DNA of 64,000 nucleotides from PXAP01 sp046483315 (lineage in GTDB: Bacteria > Bacteroidota > Bacteroidia > Bacteroidales > PUMT01): NCBI GenBank assembly GCA_046483315.1, contig JAWODJ010000026.1, positions 15,871-79,870 of the forward strand, in the 5' to 3' direction. The notes beneath the pieces are model-generated. The model saw only the letters and a program-made list of their open reading frames with translations, did no database searches and was not told the DNA's origin. A program made the position numbers and the translations under genes. Below are positions 34,030-42,609 of the stretch, piece after piece (the stretch's first letter is position 1; every line of letters begins with the position of its first letter).

Positions 34030-34135
34030 AAGTTATATTATAAAGTATTATTGCTCAGGGTTCGTTTCATGTTTCATGTTTTATATGCTTAACAGTAATA
34101 ATCCGGTTTAGTTCAAAAAATAAAACACAAGTTAA

Positions 34136-34172
34136 TAAAAAACAACCGGTAACTTTCCTGTGCAGGAAAGTT
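34136..34172 (-). terminator. probable terminator downstream of the TolC-type gene
   Basis: A palindromic stem (34151-34172, nine paired bases around a 4-base GTGC loop) lies about 70 bases after the TolC-type gene stop. On the minus strand a T-rich run follows near 34141-34135. A second, AT-rich hairpin (34193-34202 with 34210-34219) lies closer to the gene. Confidence 0.55.
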
Positions 34173-34244
34173 ATTTGAAACAGTGTGGTGTTTTTCTTTT
34201 GTTGATAACACAAAAGAAACGACAGACTAACGGGGAAGGAGGGT

Positions 34245-35741
34245 TTAGAGAATCAGGTCGTCAAAATCTTCAGTCAGCTTTATATCCCTTTCAAAATCAT
34301 ACAAAGTGAGTCGCCGGAGATTATAATAGTATTGCCAGTAGTTCCTGAGTGCCGATATGAATCCCCTTCTGGCAACATCCTGTTCCCTGATGGCATCATT
34401 CAGATCACGCACATCTATCCTTCCTATCAGAAATCTTTCCCGGGTGACATCAAATCTTTTCTGAGCAATTGTGTCGGCTTTCAATGCTATATCCAGCTGA
34501 TCATATTGCATTATGAACTGCATCACCTCCAGATAGACATTTTGCTCGAAATCTATTCTGGATTGCTCAACCTGGGTGCGAACAACCTCCTGGCTGGACT
34601 GTGCCATCCTGTACCTGCCCCGCCCCAGGCCCCAATCGATTAAGGGTATCTCGAGACCAATCTGTAATCTTTGCGATACCTGTGGGTCCTGATATGCATC
34701 TGTAAATTCGGGACTGCTGCTTGTCAGACCGTAAACAGCAAAGAGATCCGCATTAAATCCTCTTTCCGAACGGGCTCTGGCCACATCCCTGTCCGCTTCA
34801 ATCAGTTGTCGTTCAAACTGAAGAATTTCGGGATTATTGTTAAGGGCTTCATTCAGAGCTTTACCCAAATCTGGTTTGAAAACCGGTATTTCAGAATCAA
34901 TAATCAATTCAATATCAACCGTTTCATTGTAACCAAGAAATGAACGTAACCGGAATTTGCGCACTTCCAGATCAAGGATGGCTTCGTTAAGTGCTGTACC
35001 GGCATTAAGAAAGCTGAGTTCCATTTGCAGCAACTGGTTTTCCGGGATTGTTCCGATGTTGTAACGCCCCTGGGCAATGCGGTAAAGGGTATCTGTATTG
35101 GAATAATTAAGCTGGGCTATTTCCAGGTTGACCTGGGCCAGAGCAAGATCGAAAAAAAGATTGACAGCCCTTAGAGCTACGTTTTCAATGGAACTGACAT
35201 AGCTTCTTTTCGCTTCTTCAAAACGGAGCGGTTCTATTTTGCGCTGCCAGCGATAGGCATTGTAACCTGAGAGGGATTGCCGGAAGCCTATATTTACGGG
35301 TGTTGTCCTGTATGAAGCACTGTCTATGTCAAGGTTGTCAACCCTCTGGAGTTCGGAAGACAGAAATATTTGCCCGCCGGTCAGTCCGATATTCTGGTTT
35401 AGCGACAGACTGGCAAGGGAGTTGATAATATTCCTCTCAATAAACTGGTCTGTCCCGTCCGGCAATGTATAGCTTGTTATAGAGCGGTTAAAATCGGGCA
35501 GTGTACCCCTCAGGTTGAGGTTAGGTAAAAATTCTGCCCTGTAGGTACGGTGTTGCCAGTAGCTTGCCCTGTATCTGTGCTGCGCAAGGATAGCCTGTGG
35601 TGATTGTTCTTTGGCTATTTCAATGACCTCTTCAAGTGTCAGGTTCATAGTACGCTGACCATTCTGACTGTTAACAAAAGGTATGTTTGTTAAAAGAAAG
35701 ATCATTATCAGGCCAGATATGTTCAAAATGTATTTTTGCAT
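34245..35741 (-). CDS. TolC-family outer-membrane efflux protein
   Basis: Outer-membrane exit duct of 498 aa, last gene of a three-gene efflux set. The signal peptide ends near FVNSQ. Two OEP repeats follow, each with long alpha-hairpin segments: TLEEVIEIAKEQSPQAILAQ at the start of the first, and FKPDLGKALNEALNNNPEILQFERQL opening the second, both family hallmarks (positions about 35-55 and 288-312). The GLGRGRYRMAQSSQEVVRTQ stretch belongs to the second coiled coil. It lies 56 bp after the permease gene; the trio would span both membranes. Confidence 0.92.
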   Translation of the reverse strand: MQKYILNISGLIMIFLLTNIPFVNSQNGQRTMNLTLEEVIEIAKEQSPQAILAQHRYRASYWQHRTYRAEFLPNLNLRGTLPDFNRSITSYTLPDGTDQFIERNIINSLASLSLNQNIGLTGGQIFLSSELQRVDNLDIDSASYRTTPVNIGFRQSLSGYNAYRWQRKIEPLRFEEAKRSYVSSIENVALRAVNLFFDLALAQVNLEIAQLNYSNTDTLYRIAQGRYNIGTIPENQLLQMELSFLNAGTALNEAILDLEVRKFRLRSFLGYNETVDIELIIDSEIPVFKPDLGKALNEALNNNPEILQFERQLIEADRDVARARSERGFNADLFAVYGLTSSSPEFTDAYQDPQVSQRLQIGLEIPLIDWGLGRGRYRMAQSSQEVVRTQVEQSRIDFEQNVYLEVMQFIMQYDQLDIALKADTIAQKRFDVTRERFLIGRIDVRDLNDAIREQDVARRGFISALRNYWQYYYNLRRLTLYDFERDIKLTEDFDDLIL

Positions 35742-35797
35742 TTGAAGCAGGAAAATTTATAGGTTAATAATTAAGTTGCTTTGCAGACTGCCGGGAG

Positions 35798-37171
35798 TTA
35801 CTCATAGCGCAGTGATTCAATAGGATCTTTTTCTGCTGCTCTCTTGGCAGGCCAATATCCAAATATCACACCTACCGAGGCCGAAACAAAAAAGGCTATC
35901 AGAACAGATGAAAATGAAACAATAGTTGATATATCTGCAAAATGGGTTATCATATTTGAAAGAATAATGCCAAGTACTACACCAATCAATCCCCCTGATA
36001 TACTTATCAGTACGGCCTCAGAAAGGAATTGCACTATAATATCTATCCTTGTGGCACCTATTGCCTGCCGTGTCCCTATCTCCTTGATTCTCTCCATTAC
36101 CGACGCGAACATAATGTTCATTATGCCTATACCACCGACAATCAAAGAGATACTTGCGATTGCCCCAAGCACTATGTTGAATATCTCCCTTGTACGCTGC
36201 TGTTGTTTGAGCAGAAGTTCGGGTACCGTAACCTCAAAATCCTTTACTTCAGAATGTCTTCTTAGCAGCATGCGGCCAATAAGTTCGGCGGTAGGTGAAA
36301 GTTTTTCGGTTTCATCAACCTGGACAACAATCTTATCCAGCTGGTGGTAGTTCGATGATGTATTCTGACCCGGATTTGTGCTTATCATATTCCTTATCAT
36401 CATAAATCCTCTTCCTCCTCCAACACTTACCCCCGATCCTGCAGATTCACTTCTCAGAATTCCGCGGTTCTGGTATCTCATAAGCATGGTCTTTACCGGA
36501 ATATAAATGTTATCGTTATATACATTTATTCCAACATTTTCAAATGCTGAAACAGAGACGTTACTTCTTTCAATTACTCCTATAACCTGCAACCATACAT
36601 GACCGAACTTGATATATTTGCCGACGGGATTAACATCGGGGAAGAACCTTGATTTAATGTTCGCACCTATGACACAAACCGCCAAACCGTTTTCCTGCTG
36701 ATGTTCATTGAATACTGTTCCTGACTCAAGTGGAAGGTTAAACAGGTCAAAATAGTCGGTCGAAACGCCGATTAGTTTGGCGGCTTCTCTTTTCCCTCCG
36801 TAAACAGCGTGAGAGTTAAGGGCTATTTCCGGACTAATGCTTACAACTGACGGTATGGTTGTCCGTATGGCCTCAGCATCGAGAAGGCTGAGACCTCTGC
36901 TGAATTTACCCCTTTCTCTCTGCCCGTTTCCGTTTCCGTTTTCTTCGCCTGAATCTTCTGTTTCCTGCACTATGGGAGAAATAAGAATATTATTTACCCC
37001 AACCATCTTGATCTGTTCAAGTATTTCCTGCTGGGCACCATTTCCTATAGCCAGCATGCTTATAACAGATGCAACTCCGAAAATAATACCCAGCGCTGTA
37101 AGAACAGATTTCAGTTTATTTGCCAGGATAGATTCCATGGCAATCACAACATCATGAAAATATTTTCTCAT
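35798..37171 (-). CDS. MacB-like ABC transporter permease (no ATPase domain)
   Basis: Inner-membrane protein of 457 aa with the MacB_PCD periplasmic core and FtsX domain. There is one helix at residues about 18-45 (LKSVLTALGIIFGVASVISMLAIG), a large periplasmic part with Gly/Asn-rich and Ser/Gly-rich loops, and three C-terminal helices (GGIGIMNIMFASVMERIKEIGTRQAIGA at the junction). These mechanotransmission-type permeases need a LolD/MacB ATPase. None is fused here and none is in the operon. The stop is 56 bp from the TolC-type gene and the start is 11 bp after the adaptor gene. The substrate (antibiotic, peptide or lipid) is not known. Confidence 0.9.
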   Translation of the reverse strand: MRKYFHDVVIAMESILANKLKSVLTALGIIFGVASVISMLAIGNGAQQEILEQIKMVGVNNILISPIVQETEDSGEENGNGNGQRERGKFSRGLSLLDAEAIRTTIPSVVSISPEIALNSHAVYGGKREAAKLIGVSTDYFDLFNLPLESGTVFNEHQQENGLAVCVIGANIKSRFFPDVNPVGKYIKFGHVWLQVIGVIERSNVSVSAFENVGINVYNDNIYIPVKTMLMRYQNRGILRSESAGSGVSVGGGRGFMMIRNMISTNPGQNTSSNYHQLDKIVVQVDETEKLSPTAELIGRMLLRRHSEVKDFEVTVPELLLKQQQRTREIFNIVLGAIASISLIVGGIGIMNIMFASVMERIKEIGTRQAIGATRIDIIVQFLSEAVLISISGGLIGVVLGIILSNMITHFADISTIVSFSSVLIAFFVSASVGVIFGYWPAKRAAEKDPIESLRYE

Positions 37172-37182
37172 CTTTTATTTTT

Positions 37183-38598
37183 TCAGTTTCCGGGTCTTGT
37201 CATCTGCAACTCACCGGCACCAGCTCCCGGACCGGCACCGGAACGCATTTGTCTCGTTCTTTCCTCACGTTCTCTCAGAACCCTTTCTTCTTCTTCCCTT
37301 CTTGCCTGCTCATCAGCTATCTCCTGCTGTTTTTTTTCTTCAATTATGGCAATAAGTTCTTCACCTGCCATCCTGAACTTATCAGGGTTTTCCGGAACGG
37401 TAAGATAAACCCGGTCGTTCTCTTCCAGTCCGTGTTCAACTATTACGTGGTTGTCATTGGACCCTCCCAGCACTACCACCTGTTTTGTGCCGGATTTTTT
37501 AAATACACATGGTATGCTGTCTGTCAGATTGATGGCTTCCAGCGGAACATAAAGAACATCCTCATAGGTCTCCGTTACTATCACATTGCTTGTGGTCATT
37601 GCCGGGCGCAGAATAGGGTCATACTCATTTATTCTGATAAGAACTTCGAAAACTTTCGCATCTGTATTTTGCATCTGTTCCCCGACATTTGCTACCTGAG
37701 TGATCTCTCCCGTATATTGCCTTTCGGGGAAGGCATCAACGCCCACCCGCACTTTCTGGCCGGCTTTGATTTTACTAACGTCAATTTCATTGACGTATGT
37801 CCTTGAAAGCATTGATGACAGATCAGGAAGCGTGGCAACGGTCAGGTCCCAGGGACTGATATTTGAGCCGACTGTTCTTCTTGCACCGCTCCATTCCCTG
37901 TGATAGATCACCATACCTGATTTTGGTGCCCGTATTGTAAATTTATCAAGCACATTAAGCATCTCCTGGTACCTCCGCCTTTGCTGGGCCAGGTTTATGG
38001 CAGCCTCATTCATATCTTCGTTGGCTTGTTGTATCCTGAGCTGGTAATTCTGTTTAGCCTGTTCGAGACCTCTTTCTGCCCTGTCAAGACTGATCTCTGC
38101 CTGCCTGATCGTGGCAGGAGGCTCAAATTTTGACTGTTCCAGGGTGAGCCTTCTCTCTTCCACCGTATATTGCAGGTTTATTAGTTCATCACGCAGATTA
38201 CTCAGGGTGATGGTTGTATCGAGTTGAGTCCTTGTATATTGTGCTTCTGCCCTTTCAAGAGCATCCTCCATATCTTTAAGCGTATTGTCTGATTCGGAAC
38301 GGTCGAGCAATGCCACATAATCACCCGAATCTACCACCGTACCTTCGGGTATTAGATCCTGAATACGGATATTGCCTATCCGCAGATTCCTGCTTCTTAA
38401 TTCCTGGGGGCCCATTATCTGCTCCGAACGTTCTGCCTGAAGTTCGCCGGTAACAGTAACCAGAACCTCAAATTTACCCTTCATTACCGGGACTTCAAGC
38501 ATGGCTGTATTTTCCTTTTCACCCGCCAGGGCATAAATAATTATGGCCGCTATAAGTATGCCTGTCACCGCTGATGTAACAATTATATTTCGCTTCAT
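37183..38598 (-). CDS. MacA/HlyD-type periplasmic adaptor protein
   Basis: Membrane-fusion adaptor of 471 aa linking the permease to the TolC-type duct. An N-terminal signal-anchor (residues about 5-26) is followed by a lipoyl half-motif (GTVVDSGDYVALLDRSE), a long alpha-hairpin (residues about 90-215), the second lipoyl half (KFTIRAPKSGMVIYH), and beta-barrel and membrane-proximal domains. The last 50 residues are an unusual charged helix of Glu/Arg/Gln ending in a Gly/Ala/Pro tail, absent from classical MacA. It is the first gene of the adaptor-permease-TolC operon. Confidence 0.9.
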   Translation of the reverse strand: MKRNIIVTSAVTGILIAAIIIYALAGEKENTAMLEVPVMKGKFEVLVTVTGELQAERSEQIMGPQELRSRNLRIGNIRIQDLIPEGTVVDSGDYVALLDRSESDNTLKDMEDALERAEAQYTRTQLDTTITLSNLRDELINLQYTVEERRLTLEQSKFEPPATIRQAEISLDRAERGLEQAKQNYQLRIQQANEDMNEAAINLAQQRRRYQEMLNVLDKFTIRAPKSGMVIYHREWSGARRTVGSNISPWDLTVATLPDLSSMLSRTYVNEIDVSKIKAGQKVRVGVDAFPERQYTGEITQVANVGEQMQNTDAKVFEVLIRINEYDPILRPAMTTSNVIVTETYEDVLYVPLEAINLTDSIPCVFKKSGTKQVVVLGGSNDNHVIVEHGLEENDRVYLTVPENPDKFRMAGEELIAIIEEKKQQEIADEQARREEEERVLREREERTRQMRSGAGPGAGAGELQMTRPGN

Positions 38599-39091
38599 TA
38601 CTTGTTAATTAACTATTTAGTTTTTTTTAACTCTTAATTCATGTCCCTTCCGGGATACCTTTACTGCTGCAAAGAAACAAAAAAAAGCACCTGAAAGTTC
38701 AGGCTTAACTTTTTTTAACCTTAAGCATAATGGTTCTTTCAGCATGTTTTTCTGCCCATTATCTTTAGAAAGAAGAGAACTGTTTTCTACTCCATTCATG
38801 GTTATGATTTAATAAATCAATGTGCCGGGAAATTATATTTTATATATGCTGTTTAAAGTAAACCCGTGTTTTATGAGACCAGGTGCCACGGGATTTTCAC
38901 TATTGTAAATTTGATGGGTAGTAAGACGAAAGGTTTAATGAAGAGGCATTAAATTTATTAATTGTTATGAGAAATCCTCATAAACTGAAACTCACAAAAG
39001 GCTATTTGAAAAGCATGGGCATTCTCCGGGCTTAAAAGACTGCATATGATTTATCTGCGAAACATAATATACACATAAATACTTCGCCAGA
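38599..39091. other. intergenic region between glmM and the efflux operon
   Basis: About 490 bases with no recognised gene. It holds a bidirectional terminator-like hairpin (38679-38716), an inverted repeat CCCGTG/CACGGG (38863-38868 with 38887-38892), and an isolated TAAATTTG box on the plus strand (38906-38913). A 22-codon plus-strand ORF (38967-39035) follows it. A 60-codon minus-strand frame at 38617-38799 runs through the terminator and is not credible. Confidence 0.45.
38679..38716. terminator. bidirectional terminator-like hairpin upstream of the efflux operon
   Basis: Hairpin built on CCTGAA/TTCAGG (38690-38703, extended by outer pairs). It is followed on the minus strand by eight T residues (38686-38679) and on the plus strand by seven (38710-38716). 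It lies about 390 bases beyond the glmM stop, so what it ends is unclear: a long glmM tail or an unseen small RNA. Confidence 0.5.
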
Positions 39092-40486
39092 TTAGTTGCC
39101 GCTGTTAATACCGGCGATCTGTTTCATTATCATATCAGAAAGGCTTTCAGCTTTTTCCCTGTCAGTACCTTCTGAATAAATTCTTATTACTGGTTCCGTA
39201 TTTGATTTTCTGAGATGTACCCATCCATCGGGAAATTCTATTTTTATCCCGTCAGTTTCATTAACCGGGTAACCGGTATATTGCTTCCTGATATGTTGCA
39301 GCACCGAATCAATATCAGTATTTTCAGTAAGCTGGATCTTGTTCTTGGATAAATGGTAAGATGGATATTTCTTTCTGAGTTCACTGCATTTTTTGTCTTC
39401 ATTTGCAAGATGTGTGAGAAAGAGGGCTATTCCTGCAAGAGCATCACGGCCATAATGCAGATCAGGGCAGATAATACCCCCGTTACCCTCACCGCCTATA
39501 ACTGCCCCGGTTCGCTTCATTTCGGCTGTAACATTAACTTCCCCGACGGCTGAGGCGGAATATCTGCCGCCGTGGGATTCAGTGATCTCTTTAAGGGCCA
39601 TCGTAGATGAGAGGTTTGAAACTGTATTCCCCGGCTTGTTCTTAAGAACATAATCGGCAACTGCCACGAGGGTGTATTCCTCTCCGAACATACTTCCGTC
39701 TTCATTTATTATTGCCAGTCTGTCAACATCCGGATCAACCGCAAATCCAACATCTGCTTTCCTGTTTTTTACAATTCCGGCAAGCTCTTTGAGGTTTTCC
39801 GGCAAAGGTTCGGGATTGTGTGGGAAATTACCGTCAGGAGTGCAATATACCTTGATTATATCCTTTACCCCCAGGGCTTTTAGAAGTTCGGGCAAAATAA
39901 TACCTCCTACTGAATTTACACAATCAATTGCTATCCTGAATTCGCATTTTCTTATTGCATCAATATTGACAAGAGGTAGTCGCAGTACAGCTTCAATGTG
40001 TTTTCCTGCAAAATCCCTGTTGGTTCTGTATTTACCCAGATTGTGAGTTTCTGCATAGCTAAAATATCCTTCGTCTGCGATGCCGAGAAGTTTTTCTCCA
40101 TCTTTGGCGGACAGGAACTCTCCCTTGTTGTCAAGCAGTTTCAGTGCGTTCCACTGTGCGGGATTATGACTTGCCGTAAGAATTATCCCCCCGTCAGCTT
40201 TATCAAACTGAACTGCCATTTCGACGGTAGGGGTAGATGCCGGTCCCAGATCAGTCACATCTATGCCCATCCCCATCAGGGTGCCGCATACCAGATGATT
40301 CACCATAGCTCCGGAAACCCTGGCATCCCTGCCTGTGACCACCCTGTATTTTTCTTTATTTTGTTGCTTTTTAACCCAAACTGCAAAAGCAGAGGTAAAT
40401 TTAACAATATCAACAGGGGTAAGACCTTCACCGGGTTTATCACCTATTGTGCCCCTGATGCCTGAAATGGATTTGATAAGAGTCAT
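39092..40486 (-). CDS. glmM: phosphoglucosamine mutase / phosphomannomutase family protein
   Basis: Alpha-D-phosphohexomutase of 464 aa, a usual length for Bacteroidota GlmM, which turns glucosamine-6-phosphate into glucosamine-1-phosphate for peptidoglycan and LPS precursors. Four domains are visible: the N-terminal ISGIRGTIG, the phosphoserine loop ILTASHNPAQWN near residue 100, the metal-binding loop DPDVDRLAI, the sugar-specificity loop GEGNGG, and the C-terminal phosphate-binding RKSNTEPVIRIYSEG. The sugar-binding loop GEGNGG fits glucosamine/glucose types rather than strict phosphomannomutase, but the assignment to GlmM rests on family appearance. It is a single gene, divergent from the pseudouridine synthase. 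Confidence 0.88.
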   Translation of the reverse strand: MTLIKSISGIRGTIGDKPGEGLTPVDIVKFTSAFAVWVKKQQNKEKYRVVTGRDARVSGAMVNHLVCGTLMGMGIDVTDLGPASTPTVEMAVQFDKADGGIILTASHNPAQWNALKLLDNKGEFLSAKDGEKLLGIADEGYFSYAETHNLGKYRTNRDFAGKHIEAVLRLPLVNIDAIRKCEFRIAIDCVNSVGGIILPELLKALGVKDIIKVYCTPDGNFPHNPEPLPENLKELAGIVKNRKADVGFAVDPDVDRLAIINEDGSMFGEEYTLVAVADYVLKNKPGNTVSNLSSTMALKEITESHGGRYSASAVGEVNVTAEMKRTGAVIGGEGNGGIICPDLHYGRDALAGIALFLTHLANEDKKCSELRKKYPSYHLSKNKIQLTENTDIDSVLQHIRKQYTGYPVNETDGIKIEFPDGWVHLRKSNTEPVIRIYSEGTDREKAESLSDMIMKQIAGINSGN

Positions 40487-40680
40487 TGGAACGTTTTTGA
40501 AAATTATTTTATGGAAAACGAAGTTATATCAATTGATTGAATATACCGGCAATTATATAAAAAAACTTTGTTAATGTTACTATACAGTCTTCATGGCTTT
40601 CGTATCAGCAAAATTTTACCTTATAAAACCGGATGAAGTTTTAAATACCGGGAGCATACCCTTTATGGCACTAAATATAT

Positions 40681-40688
40681 TACCTTTG
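40681..40688 (+). promoter_or_regulatory. candidate -7 element for the pseudouridine synthase-era-der genes
   Basis: TACCTTTG is a full TAnnTTTG match and would start transcription near 40695, about 48 bases before the ATG at 40742. No good TTTG is seen at the right distance upstream. Confidence 0.35.
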
Positions 40689-40741
40689 CATCATAAAATG
40701 TTGACGAGAAACCCGCCTCCATATATATCAATCATTATAAC

Positions 40742-41641
40742 ATGCAGGACAGGAAAACAGGTAAACCAGGTGGTAAAAGAAAGTCCGAAAAGGAACATCC
40801 TTTTGAAAAGTTCAGGAATAAAAAACCCGGTGCCGGCAAAAAGCAGGTCTCCGATGAAAAGAGGGGAGCATTTATAAAAAGCAGCAGGGATACCGGGAAA
40901 CAACCTTTTGCGGCTTATAAGCCTAAAGAGATAAGGCTTAACAGATATATTGCTAATTCAGGCATCTGTTCACGCAGAGAGGCTGATGATTATATTGTTG
41001 CAGGCCATGTAAAGGTAAACGACAAGGTTGTAAAGGAGGTTGGCACAAAGGTTACTTATTCTGATGTGGTCAGGTTCAAGGGAAAAAAGCTCAATCCTGA
41101 GAAAAAGATTTATCTTCTGCTAAATAAGCCCAGGGATTTTATCTCTACAGTGGATGATCCGTATGCAAAGAGGACTGTTATGGAACTTGTCAGGGACAGT
41201 TGCAGGGAGAGGATTTACCCGGTCGGCAGACTGGATCGTCATACTACAGGCCTGTTACTGTTTACCAATGATGGTGAACTGACTAAAAAGCTTACCCATC
41301 CCTCACATAAGGTGGTTAAGATATATCAGGTGGGACTTGACAGGCCTTTTGAGCGTGCAGATATGGAAAAGATTGCCGGCGGCCTTGAACTTGAAGACGG
41401 ACCTGTTCAGGTTGACCAGATCAGCTGGGTCGATGAGTCTGATAAATCCCAGGTGGGAATTCAGCTGCATTCGGGCAAAAACCGTATTATCAGGCGGATA
41501 TTTAAATATCTTGATTACAAGGTGGTAAAACTCGACAGGGTGTTTTTTGCCGGCCTGACAAAAAAGAACCTTCCAAGAGGGAAGTGGCGTTTCCTTAGTG
41601 AGAAGGAAGTAAACAGGCTTAAGATGAATATTTTCAGATAA
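40742..41641 (+). CDS. rRNA/RNA pseudouridine synthase, RsuA/RluB family
   Basis: Isomerises a uridine in rRNA to pseudouridine; most Bacteroidota members of this length act like RluB on 23S rRNA, but the target is not provable here. 299 aa. A basic, Lys/Arg-rich N-terminal tail (residues 1-60) precedes an S4 RNA-binding domain (RLNRYIANSGICSRREADDYI). The catalytic domain has YLLLNKPRDFIST, the active-site GRLDRHTTGLLLFTNDG with the essential Asp, and GKNRIIRRIFKYLDYKVVKL. It lies 18 bp before era, so the two are probably co-transcribed. Confidence 0.93.
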   Translation: MQDRKTGKPGGKRKSEKEHPFEKFRNKKPGAGKKQVSDEKRGAFIKSSRDTGKQPFAAYKPKEIRLNRYIANSGICSRREADDYIVAGHVKVNDKVVKEVGTKVTYSDVVRFKGKKLNPEKKIYLLLNKPRDFISTVDDPYAKRTVMELVRDSCRERIYPVGRLDRHTTGLLLFTNDGELTKKLTHPSHKVVKIYQVGLDRPFERADMEKIAGGLELEDGPVQVDQISWVDESDKSQVGIQLHSGKNRIIRRIFKYLDYKVVKLDRVFFAGLTKKNLPRGKWRFLSEKEVNRLKMNIFR

Positions 41642-41659
41642 TTAAAATAGCCTGACCAA

Positions 41660-42541
41660 ATGGCACACAAATCCGGTTTTGTTAATATCGTGGGAAATCC
41701 GAATGTCGGAAAATCAACAATTATGAATGCACTGGTGGGGGAGAACCTCTCAATAATAACATCCAAGGCACAAACCACACGGCATCGAATAATGGGAATG
41801 GTAAACGGTGAAGATTTCCAGGTAGTTTACTCGGATACGCCCGGGATTATCAAACCAAACTATAAGCTCCATGAATCGATGATGAATTTTGTAAATAAAG
41901 CTGTTACCGACGCTGATATTATTCTGTATGTAACCGATATTCAGGAGGAACCGTTGAAAAACCGTGATTATACTGATAAAATAAATAAAATCGGGATTCC
42001 GGTCCTGTTGCTGATCAATAAGATAGATCTCAGCTCTCAGGAAAAACTTGAGGAACTGGTGGCCCGGTGGAAAGAGATACTTCCTTCTGCTATTGTTATA
42101 CCTGTTTCAGCCAGGGAAAAATTCAATCTGGACACTGTTTTTGGAAAGATTCTGGATCTACTGCCCGAATCACCGCCTTATTATCCCAAAGATACCCTTA
42201 CCGACAAATCAGAGAGGTTTTTTGCATCTGAAATAATACGTGAAAAAGTATTCCTTAACTACCAGAAGGAGATACCTTATTCAACGGAGATTGAAATTGA
42301 AGAGTTTGCCGAAAGTGACAAGATCCTTCGTATAAGGGCTGTCATTCATGTTGCGCGTGATACCCAGAAGGGCATTATTATCGGCAGCGGAGGGGCTGCT
42401 CTGAAAAAGACCGGAACGGCAGCCAGGCTGGACATGGAGGAATTTTTTTGCAGGAAAGTATTTCTGGAGTTGTTTGTAAAGGTAAACAAAGATTGGCGTA
42501 CAAAGGATTATCAACTTAAAAGATTCGGATACAAAAATTAA
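41660..42541 (+). CDS. era: GTPase Era
   Basis: GTPase of 293 aa that binds 16S rRNA and guides small-subunit maturation. G1 GNPNVGKS (residues 12-19), G2 region TSKAQTTRHRI, G3 DTPGI, G4 NKID, G5 VSAR. The C-terminal KH domain contains VIHVARDTQKGIIIGSGGAALK with the GxxG RNA-binding loop. Normal length. It sits between a pseudouridine synthase and der, a translation-machinery grouping. Confidence 0.98.
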   Translation: MAHKSGFVNIVGNPNVGKSTIMNALVGENLSIITSKAQTTRHRIMGMVNGEDFQVVYSDTPGIIKPNYKLHESMMNFVNKAVTDADIILYVTDIQEEPLKNRDYTDKINKIGIPVLLLINKIDLSSQEKLEELVARWKEILPSAIVIPVSAREKFNLDTVFGKILDLLPESPPYYPKDTLTDKSERFFASEIIREKVFLNYQKEIPYSTEIEIEEFAESDKILRIRAVIHVARDTQKGIIIGSGGAALKKTGTAARLDMEEFFCRKVFLELFVKVNKDWRTKDYQLKRFGYKN

Positions 42542-42609
42542 GAATCAGCGATGAGTAATTGTCCGGTTGGAATTGAAAATTACTTTGTATTAACTGTTAG
42601 CTGAATATT

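Noticed and set aside
37249..37806. 185-codon plus-strand frame opposite the adaptor gene
   Set aside because: The Phe/Leu/Ser-rich start is the antisense of the adaptor's Glu/Arg-rich tail.
38617..38799. 60-codon minus-strand frame upstream of the efflux adaptor
   Set aside because: It reads straight through a terminator hairpin with T-tracts on both sides and has no family or signal.
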